7,504 nucleotides of DNA from Puniceicoccales bacterium. Lineage in GTDB: Bacteria; Verrucomicrobiota; Verrucomicrobiia; Opitutales; UBA953. The position numbers were made by a program, and so were the translations under genes. The stretch covers positions 1-7,504 of the forward strand of contig JAITPT010000046.1 of NCBI GenBank assembly GCA_031289285.1, read 5' to 3'. The stretch's first letter is position 1; each line of letters begins with the position of its first letter. Below are positions 1 to 5,217 of this stretch, piece by piece. Under the pieces are notes generated by a model. It was given only the letters and a program-made list of their open reading frames with translations, searched no databases and was not told where the DNA came from.

Positions 1-474
1 ATAAATGTTGACAGTCTATGGCTGATTGGCGAACGGGATAAAAGCGGCAAGCACTCAAACGTTTATCACGGAAACTTCATTCCTCAAATCCCCAACCAGT
101 TTTTACGCCGCTACACAAAAGAGGGAGAAACCGTCTTGGAATTATTCTCGGGAAGCGGGACAACTCTGTTCGAGTGCGAGACACTTAAGCGGCGATTTAT
201 CGGTTTCGACATCAATACAGAAATGATTAAGACTGTCCGCGCCAAAATGGAAAATTCGCAAGCGAAGTTTCAAATCAACGAATGCGATGTGACGAATAGT
301 GCCGACTTCTCGACAGCAATGAACCACTCGCTCTCCGCATTGCGCACGACACAAATGCAATTTCTAATCGCGCACCCTGTTTATACGAAATGTGAAGTTG
401 TGCCACTTGGTTCTTATGTTTTGGATGCGATTAAACGAAATTTCAAAGTTAAATTGAGAGGGATTTTTGCATGA
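1..474 (+). CDS. DNA methyltransferase (N4/N6 type), 5'-truncated by the window and probably defective
   Basis: The frame is open from base 1, so the true start lies upstream. The visible 157 residues contain the C-terminal half of an AdoMet-dependent N6-adenine/N4-cytosine DNA methylase: an NVYHGNFIPQIPNQFLRRYT stretch, then motif I as VLELFSGSGTT, then RRFIGFDIN. In relatives as I remember them, QFLIAHPPY (catalytic motif IV) is followed by roughly 60 residues before the xEVVPLGFY segment. Here the sequence runs directly from QFLIAHP to VYTKCEVVPLGSY, so an in-frame deletion seems to have removed the second half of HPPY and the following region. The protein also stops at KVKLRGIFA, where relatives continue with a conserved tail. 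I infer a non-functional methylase. Its TGA overlaps the ATG of the restriction gene (ATGA), as expected of a coupled R-M operon. The methylase assignment is strong; the deletion is judged from memory of the family. Confidence 0.8.
   Translation: MNVDSLWLIGERDKSGKHSNVYHGNFIPQIPNQFLRRYTKEGETVLELFSGSGTTLFECETLKRRFIGFDINTEMIKTVRAKMENSQAKFQINECDVTNSADFSTAMNHSLSALRTTQMQFLIAHPVYTKCEVVPLGSYVLDAIKRNFKVKLRGIFA
456..462 (+). promoter_or_regulatory. Shine-Dalgarno site of the restriction gene
   Basis: GAGAGGG lies 8 bases before the ATG at 471 and supports that start rather than the internal ATG at 486. The site sits inside the end of the methylase reading frame, so translation of the two genes is likely coupled. 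Confidence 0.5.
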
Positions 475-1199
475 AAGAAGAAAACATGACATATTCAAAT
501 GCTATAGAACAAGTTATGCTACATAATAATTATGTAGCACCGCTTAAACTTTTGTATAAAGAAGTTTGGAACTATAAAGATATTTCAAAAATAAAAGGGA
601 AAACTCCGATTGCAACAATTCAAGAGCGTGTGCAACGAGACAACCGATTTACTAAAATTGGTTTGGGAGTTTATGCCTTGACAGATAAATTAGATTTGTT
701 GGAAAAACAAAAAATTCCGAAAACAGAAAAAGAGAGAACAATAACTCGGCATGGCGAAATGCAGGGAATGTTGCTTGAGATAGGAAATTCAAGGAAAGAA
801 GTGCAGGAAACTTACACAAATGACAAAAAATTTGTTTTCCAAAATAAAACACTTGGAAGTCTGGCAACATTACAGATTGTTCCACCTTTTACTTATGAGA
901 AAATCATAAGAGAAAGTGCTACTTTCACAGATGTAATTTGGTTTAACGAAAGATTATTTCCTTCCAAAATTTTTGAAGTAGAAAATTCAACAGATTTTCG
1001 TGACGCTTTCGTGAAATTTATGGAATTGCAGGATTTTACGACCGAGTTTGTTTGCGTTTCGCCTTCTGGACGAAAAACAAAATTTGACAGAGAGATTGAC
1101 AAAAACGCTTTTCGCCCTATCAGAGATAGAATTAGATTTTTATCGTATGAAGAAATTGAAAACGATTACAATGCAACTTTAACAAAATTATATATTTAA
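471..1199 (+). CDS. Restriction endonuclease with HARE-HTH domain and PD-(D/E)XK-like nuclease domain
   Basis: This 242-residue protein probably cleaves unmethylated DNA as the R subunit of a type II system. Residues about 8-71 (from NAIEQVML to LGVYALT) match the HARE-HTH (HB1/ASXL) winged-helix fold, a DNA-binding module often fused to restriction enzymes. Residues about 92-190 look like a PD-(D/E)XK-type nuclease core: E96 in HGEMQG, D154 in FTDVIWF, and FEVENSTDF with E169 and E171. The usual ExK lysine is replaced, giving E-V-E; I recall FEVE-hsT variants in several restriction families. No stop or frameshift breaks the gene. Composition is clearly AT-rich compared with the genes after 2700, with many AAA/ATA codons, which suggests transfer. 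It overlaps the upstream methylase by 4 bp and ends one base before the next ATG. The recognition sequence cannot be told. Confidence 0.75.
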   Translation: MKEENMTYSNAIEQVMLHNNYVAPLKLLYKEVWNYKDISKIKGKTPIATIQERVQRDNRFTKIGLGVYALTDKLDLLEKQKIPKTEKERTITRHGEMQGMLLEIGNSRKEVQETYTNDKKFVFQNKTLGSLATLQIVPPFTYEKIIRESATFTDVIWFNERLFPSKIFEVENSTDFRDAFVKFMELQDFTTEFVCVSPSGRKTKFDREIDKNAFRPIRDRIRFLSYEEIENDYNATLTKLYI

Positions 1200-1200
1200 C

Positions 1201-1497
1201 ATGCCAAACGAAAACGACGAAATCTTGTCTCATACAGGCACACTGTCTGCAGGTAGATATTATGAATTACTGGGGAAACTCTTTAGTGTTTGTCCGGAAG
1301 CAAAAAAATTCCCTTTAATACAGCACAAAGGCAACGACAATTATGATATTGAGCGGTTCTCGGCTGCTTTGTGTGAAGTGGATAATTTTGATGAAGATAT
1401 AAAAGTGCTGGAAATTTATGAAGACGATGGTAACTTGTCTAATAAAAAATTCAATGCAATCCTTTTGAATGAGGTGACGAAAAATCATGACAAATAA
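1201..1497 (+). CDS. Small acidic protein of unknown function in the R-M operon
   Basis: I do not recognise this 98-residue protein. It is rich in Asp, Glu and Asn, has no signal peptide or membrane segment, and shows no motif I can name; a conspicuous stretch is AGRYYELLGKLF near residues 17-28. It begins one base after the stop of the restriction gene without a clear Shine-Dalgarno site, so it probably depends on translational coupling. It ends inside the next gene with an 11-bp overlap. Composition is AT-rich like the restriction gene, so it likely travelled with the cassette. Candidate roles, all speculative, are a controller or accessory R-M protein, or the remnant of a larger protein. 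The overlaps at both ends support it being real. Confidence 0.6.
   Translation: MPNENDEILSHTGTLSAGRYYELLGKLFSVCPEAKKFPLIQHKGNDNYDIERFSAALCEVDNFDEDIKVLEIYEDDGNLSNKKFNAILLNEVTKNHDK
1471..1476 (+). promoter_or_regulatory. Shine-Dalgarno site of the D12 methylase remnant
   Basis: GAGGTG lies 10 bases before the ATG at 1487, inside the end of the preceding small gene. It favours 1487 as the translation start of the present D12 reading frame. Confidence 0.45.
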
Positions 1498-2464
1498 ACT
1501 TAATGTTATAGCATTTCTCCTCAACTTTGGCACGGCATCCCCTGCATCGGAGAACACTCGCGTCGTGCGTGTATTGTCGAGCGTTTCGCCCGACATGTGG
1601 GAGGGGAGGCGATTAGCGAGATGGAGGATTGCGAAGGATGGCGGCGTTCAGACCCTGCGACGGCGGGATGCCCTCGCCCACATGCGGGACGTGCGTGCTC
1701 CCCGATGCAAAGAGACGCTGCGCTCCCCTGAACAACGCACGACGTGCGCCAACTTTGATATGAAACGCTATAACGGCGAAAGACAATATTTCGCGGACGC
1801 CAACGGCAGGAAAATTGACACAATTCGCCAGAAAATTGAAGAGTGGAAAACGACTGGCAGAATTACGGAAAGCGCATATTGGTTTCTTTTGGCGAGTCTG
1901 CTCGAAAGTGCCGACAAAGTTGCAAACACGGCTTCGGTCTATGGCGCATATCTCAAAAACTTAAAGAAAACAGCGCAAAAAGAAATGGTTTTAGAACCAG
2001 CAAATTTTCAAACAAATATCAACGAACACCAAGTTTTTAACACCGACAGCAACGAATTGATAAAACAAATTGATGGCGACATTTTATATCTCGACCCTCC
2101 CTACAACGAACGTCAATACGGCGCGAATTACCATTTGCTCAACACAATTGCGCGTTATGACGACTTTGTCCCCCACGGCAAAACGGGCTTGCGGAATTAT
2201 CAAAAATCTAAATATTGCAGCCGAAACATCGTCGCCCGCGAATTCGAGAACTTGATTAAAAACGCAAAATTCAAATTCATCTTTTTGAGTTACAACAACG
2301 AAGGTCTGATGTCCGTTGAAGAAGTTCGCGCAATTATGGAAAAATACGGCACCTACCAATTAGCCCAAACCGACTACCACCGCTTCAAAGCCGACAAAAC
2401 CGAAAACCGCAACCACAAGGCCAACAGCACACAAGAATATTTACACATTTTAGAGAAAACTTAG
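1487..2464 (+). CDS. D12-class DNA adenine methyltransferase, N-terminus lost and interrupted by a MITE-like insert
   Basis: The 325-residue frame carries the C-terminal two-thirds of a D12-family (alpha-class) N6-adenine methylase: ERQYFADANGRKIDTIR (residues 98-114), LLASLLESADKVANTASVYG (134-153), the catalytic DPPY motif at 203-206 in ILYLDPPYNERQYGANYH, KTGLRNYQKSKYCS (232-245), and FIFLSYNNEGLMS (264-276). Residues 15-88 come from the GC-rich insert at 1530-1749 and resemble no methylase. Family members begin with an NYIGSK-type segment followed by the motif I AdoMet site (FAGTG-like). Neither is present, and removing the insert joins only MTNKLNVIAFLLNF to DMKRYNGERQYF, so motif I was lost separately. 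The enzyme should therefore be inactive despite an intact DPPY. The start overlaps the previous gene by 11 bp. It was probably a second methylase of the same R-M system. Confidence 0.82.
   Translation: MTNKLNVIAFLLNFGTASPASENTRVVRVLSSVSPDMWEGRRLARWRIAKDGGVQTLRRRDALAHMRDVRAPRCKETLRSPEQRTTCANFDMKRYNGERQYFADANGRKIDTIRQKIEEWKTTGRITESAYWFLLASLLESADKVANTASVYGAYLKNLKKTAQKEMVLEPANFQTNINEHQVFNTDSNELIKQIDGDILYLDPPYNERQYGANYHLLNTIARYDDFVPHGKTGLRNYQKSKYCSRNIVAREFENLIKNAKFKFIFLSYNNEGLMSVEEVRAIMEKYGTYQLAQTDYHRFKADKTENRNHKANSTQEYLHILEKT
1522..1529. repeat. Left 8-bp target-site duplication of the MITE-like insert
   Basis: CAACTTTG, repeated exactly at 1750-1757. The match does not extend on either side: T versus C before it, G versus A after it. 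Confidence 0.65.
1530..1749. mobile_element. 220-bp palindromic, GC-rich MITE-like element inserted in the D12 gene
   Basis: A sharply GC-richer block interrupts an AT-richer methylase and is bounded by identical 8-bp repeats (CAACTTTG at 1522-1529 and 1750-1757). It contains several pairs of inverted arms: 1543-1564 against 1688-1709 (about 18 of 22 positions match, starting TGCATCGG), CCCGACATGTGGG at 1589-1601 against CCCACATGCGGG at 1677-1688, and GGCATCCC at 1534-1541 against GGGATGCC at 1665-1672. The outer ends match only weakly (GCACG against CGTGC). It encodes no transposase, so movement would need an enzyme supplied elsewhere. Insert plus duplication is 228 bp, a multiple of three, and the insert has no stop in the host frame, so the reading frame stays open. 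A palindromic, non-autonomous element is the best explanation. Confidence 0.65.
1750..1757. repeat. Right 8-bp target-site duplication of the MITE-like insert
   Basis: CAACTTTG, identical to 1522-1529. Deleting one copy together with 1530-1749 rejoins the D12 reading frame as LLNF-DMKRYNGERQYF without a frameshift. Confidence 0.65.
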
Positions 2465-2478
2465 CAACCCATTTTTTT

Positions 2479-2598
2479 GACAGGACGAACAGGATTGGCA
2501 GGATAAAGAAAGAAACGAATTCCAAACAAGAAATCTGCGCACGCCTGCGGATAAAAAAAATTACTCAAAAAAATCCTGTCCATCCTATTCATCCTGTC
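2479..2598. repeat. Imperfect inverted repeat of the CAGGAT/ATCCTG type
   Basis: This fills much of the 252-bp gap between the D12 gene and the lipoprotein gene. The left arm at 2479-2504 (GACAGGACGAACAGGATTGG and onward) pairs with the right arm at 2573-2598 (ATCCTGTCCATCCTATTCAT and onward), with 22 of 26 positions complementary and a 68-bp A-rich spacer. Each arm itself repeats an AGGAT unit. From memory, repeats of this wording (AATCCTGT.AATCCTGT) are dispersed in Verrucomicrobiota, Planctomycetota and other genomes and give false open frames with FLDRMNRMDRI. Its function is unknown. Confidence 0.65.
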
Positions 2599-2657
2599 TA
2601 AAAAGTCCAAACCGTTCTTTTCTCCGTTTTTTAACTCACAACACCTTTTTTTTGACG

Positions 2658-2716
2658 CCAAACTTCACACACCGAACTTCAAACTTCACCATTCTTTACT
2701 CCTCACTCTCCTCCTC
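2658..2716 (+). promoter_or_regulatory. G-poor leader of the lipoprotein gene, without Shine-Dalgarno
   Basis: The 59 bases before the ATG at 2717 contain a single G (2674) and no AGGAGG-like site. The heptamer AACTTCA occurs at 2661, 2675 and 2682, the last two head to tail. The leader ends in a CTCCTCCTC pyrimidine tract directly before ATG. It looks like an unstructured leader for Shine-Dalgarno-independent initiation, which is inference. Confidence 0.45.
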
Positions 2717-3412
2717 ATGAAAAAACACGCTTCTCAAATAATCCGCGCCCTGTGCGCATGCGCCGCCCTCGTTTACTGCCTCTACACGACAGGGTGTCTC
2801 ACGACGGTAACTCAATACGAAATCAAGCCCCCGGCAGAAGAAATTGTGTATTCCGCCGATTTTTGGATTAAAGAAATTTTTTGCCCACCAGAAATGACAT
2901 TCAAAGACTTAACTTCGCCCAATCTACAGCCATCCCATGAAAGAGATTATAGTATCGTGCTGGAAGGCGATTGGCGCTGGCGTCGAATTGAGACTAAAAA
3001 CAAAGAAATTAAGGATAAAGAAATAAAGCACGGTTATATTGTAATCACAGAAGCGAAGTGGTTGCAGTATCTGGCGCACTGCGGCAAAAACAACTTGAAG
3101 CCCACGCCGGAAGGTGCACTGAAATATAAAGAATACACAGGGGATGACAAGCGAGCGTTCTCCCAAATATACGATAATTACGGAGATTTGCGTTCCGCCG
3201 CCGCCGACCGTGCTCGGTGGAATCGCATTACAGAAGAATGTCCGCAAACTTCCGCCCCCATCGTCGTTCAATGGTGCGGTGATTTTTCAACACCTTTTAA
3301 CCCTTTCGCAATTCCACTCATGCTTGTTACCGTGCCTCTGGATATTGTTACCAGCCCGATTCAATTGGTAATGGCCGCCTGCTATTTCCTTAACGGCGGC
3401 GACTTACCTTGA
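2717..3412 (+). CDS. Putative lipoprotein of unknown function
   Basis: This 231-residue protein starts with a classical export signal: basic MKKHASQIIR, a hydrophobic core (ALCACAALVYCLY), and a lipobox-like TTGC with C27 as the probable acylated cysteine. The Thr at -3 is less usual than Leu. The mature part is hydrophilic, with a Lys/Glu-rich repeat (NKEIKDKEIK) around residues 97-106. It ends with the hydrophobic, proline-punctuated segment IPLMLVTVPLDIVTSPIQLV (199-218). That ending recalls small YceK-like envelope lipoproteins, in which a VPLDIVTSP-like segment is typical, but I cannot assign a family. It is probably anchored in a membrane of the cell envelope. The preferred start is the ATG at 2717, because it directly precedes the signal peptide. 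The gene ends 62 bp before the ETF-QO start and may share its transcript. Confidence 0.7.
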   Translation: MKKHASQIIRALCACAALVYCLYTTGCLTTVTQYEIKPPAEEIVYSADFWIKEIFCPPEMTFKDLTSPNLQPSHERDYSIVLEGDWRWRRIETKNKEIKDKEIKHGYIVITEAKWLQYLAHCGKNNLKPTPEGALKYKEYTGDDKRAFSQIYDNYGDLRSAAADRARWNRITEECPQTSAPIVVQWCGDFSTPFNPFAIPLMLVTVPLDIVTSPIQLVMAACYFLNGGDLP

Positions 3413-3474
3413 CTTTTCCCTTGCCGAAACCGCAAACAATCCATTTAACATCCGCTATCACCAGCCTCTTTCTC

Positions 3475-5181
3475 ATGTCCGACAACACCGACACCTCCGC
3501 CGACTCTGCCCTCGAACCCGCCGCATCCGCACCCGCCACCGCTGCGCCCAAGACCATCCAGACCGATGTGCTTTGCGTCGGCGCGGGGCCGGCCTCGCTG
3601 GCGACTGCGCTCTCGCTGCTGCGCACGCTCAAGGCGCGTGGCGTCGAAGCCGACAAGCTCCCGCGCGTCACCATCGTCGAGAAGAGCCGCCGCATCGGCA
3701 ACCACGTCCTCTCCGGCGCGGTGATTGACCCCGCTGGCTTCGCGGGGCTGCTCACCGAAAAAGAAATCGCCGCCATCCCGATTGAAGCCCGCGTCTCGAA
3801 GGAGTCGTTTTACATGCTCCTCGGCAAGCAGTCGCACGTCGCCATTCCTTGGGTGCCGCCCCTGATGCGGGCGCACGGCTACCCGGTCGGCTCCCTCACC
3901 AAACTCACCCAATACCTCGCCCAACTTTGCGAAAAAGAAGGCGCGGAAATCTACACCGGTTTTGCCGTCACGCAGCTCATCGAAGACGCCCAAGGGCGCA
4001 TCACCGGCGCGAAAATCGGCGCGAAAGGTCTTGCCCGCGACGGCACCCCGAAGAGCAACCACCTCCCCGAAGAAGAAGTCTCTGCCAAGGTTGTTATCCT
4101 CGGCGAAGGCGCGTGTGGCATTCTCACCGACAAGTTGATAAAAGAAAAAAATCTCCACGGCTCGCGTCCCCAATCTTACGCCCTCGGCATAAAAGAAGTC
4201 CTCGATGTCCCTGCCGACGAAACCCGCGTTGGAGAAATTCTCCACACCTTCGGGCACCCTGCTAATTTGAGCACTTACGGCGGCGGTTTTGTCTATCGCT
4301 CTTCGCCCACACAAGTGCTCGTCTGCTACGCCTGCGCGCTCGACTATACAAACCCCACCACCGACCCCCACACGCTCTTCCGCCAATTCAAAGCGCACCC
4401 CGCAATCGCTGCCCAAATCAAGGGCGGGAAAAGTGTTGCTTACGGCGCAAAAGTTATCCCTGAAGGCGGTTTCTACTCGGTGCCAAAAGTCGTCGCCGAC
4501 GGCGCACTTATCGTTGGCGACGGTGCTGGCCTTGTTGACACCCTTCGCATCAAAGGCGTCCACATCGCACTCCAAGCCGGAGCCGCCGCCGCCGCCACAC
4601 TTGCCGATTGCTGGCAAACTGGCGACTTCTCCCGCGCCGCTCTCGCGCCTTATACAACGCGCCTCCAAGCCACCACGGGTTGGCGACAATTAAAGCGCGT
4701 TAAAAACGTCCGCGCTCCATTCTCTAAGCACCTCGTTCTGGGCGTCGCCAGCGTCGGCTACGCATGGCTTACCAACGGACTTTTCCCCTTCTGGCGCGTC
4801 GGCCTCGAAGAAGACCACGCCACCCTGCGCCCCCGCCGCAACGGCGACGCCTCGCCTGCCATTCCGCCGGAAATTGTCCCCGGCCCCACCTCTCCCGACC
4901 GCCTCACCGACGTCTTTATGTCGGGCACTATTCACGACGAAGACCAGCCCTGTCACCTAAAAATAAAAGACCGCACTAAATGCGCCGAGTGCATTGAAAA
5001 ATACGATGCTCCCTGCCAACGTTTTTGTCCTGCGGAAGTTTATCGTCTCGAAGACGGCGTTATCCACGTAGATTTCTCCAACTGTCTCCACTGCAAAACC
5101 TGTCAAATAAAGGACCCCTATCAAAATATCGTGTGGAACTTCCCCCAAGGCGGCGACGGCCCGCGCTATACAAGGATGTAA
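3475..5181 (+). CDS. Electron transfer flavoprotein:ubiquinone oxidoreductase (ETF-QO)
   Basis: This 568-residue membrane-associated flavoprotein passes electrons from reduced ETF through FAD and a 4Fe-4S cluster to the quinone pool, linking beta-oxidation or amino-acid dehydrogenases to respiration. An Ala/Thr-rich N-terminal extension (1-27) precedes the Rossmann FAD motif VLCVGAGPASLATALSL (32-48). GALIVGDGAGLVDTLRIKG (343-361) matches the second FAD-binding motif, and RIGNHVLSGAVIDP (73-86) is family-typical. The C-terminus has the ferredoxin-like cluster: CPAEVY (C518) and NCLHCKTC (C537, C540, C543), followed by the closing segment KDPYQNIVWNFPQGGDGPRY. Length and all cluster ligands are as expected. 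The ATG at 3475 is chosen: the frame can be extended to TTG 3409, but that would overlap the lipoprotein gene and add an uncharacteristic peptide. No etfA/etfB is visible nearby. Composition is GC-rich. Confidence 0.93.
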   Translation: MSDNTDTSADSALEPAASAPATAAPKTIQTDVLCVGAGPASLATALSLLRTLKARGVEADKLPRVTIVEKSRRIGNHVLSGAVIDPAGFAGLLTEKEIAAIPIEARVSKESFYMLLGKQSHVAIPWVPPLMRAHGYPVGSLTKLTQYLAQLCEKEGAEIYTGFAVTQLIEDAQGRITGAKIGAKGLARDGTPKSNHLPEEEVSAKVVILGEGACGILTDKLIKEKNLHGSRPQSYALGIKEVLDVPADETRVGEILHTFGHPANLSTYGGGFVYRSSPTQVLVCYACALDYTNPTTDPHTLFRQFKAHPAIAAQIKGGKSVAYGAKVIPEGGFYSVPKVVADGALIVGDGAGLVDTLRIKGVHIALQAGAAAAATLADCWQTGDFSRAALAPYTTRLQATTGWRQLKRVKNVRAPFSKHLVLGVASVGYAWLTNGLFPFWRVGLEEDHATLRPRRNGDASPAIPPEIVPGPTSPDRLTDVFMSGTIHDEDQPCHLKIKDRTKCAECIEKYDAPCQRFCPAEVYRLEDGVIHVDFSNCLHCKTCQIKDPYQNIVWNFPQGGDGPRYTRM

Positions 5182-5217
5182 GGAGAAACGAGAAAAACGG
5201 TAAATAAAGCACAAGCC

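Noticed and set aside
1315..1823. - strand open frames across the insert (1315-1596 and 1521-1823)
   Set aside because: They arise from the palindromic, stop-poor insert and antisense AT-rich coding sequence. They show no transposase motif.
2477..2506. TTGACA at 2477-2482 as a -35 promoter box
   Set aside because: It belongs to the arm of the inverted repeat, and no good -10 box stands at the right distance, so I cannot support a promoter.
2571..2604. Right arm with repeated ATCCTGTC/ATCCTATTC units as a CRISPR-like or iteron array
   Set aside because: There are only about three short imperfect units without spacers of constant length. The inverted-repeat explanation is sufficient.
2461..2661. 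66-residue - strand open frame containing FLDRMNRMDRI
   Set aside because: It is a read-through of the CAGGAT/ATCCTG inverted repeat. This peptide wording is a typical artefact of that repeat and has no start context.
3409..3474. TTG-initiated 22-residue extension of ETF-QO
   Set aside because: It overlaps the lipoprotein stop, has no ribosome-binding site, and lies in a C/A/T-rich leader. The ATG at 3475 is better.
3849..4265. Arg/Pro-rich + strand open frames inside ETF-QO (also 4289-4693) and inside jetD (5547-5999)
   Set aside because: These are out-of-frame shadows with low-complexity Arg/Pro/His composition and no homology I can see.
3445..4689. 414-residue - strand open frame
   Set aside because: It lies antisense to the well-supported ETF-QO gene. 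Its Gly/Arg/Phe-rich composition is what GC-rich codon bias produces on the opposite strand.
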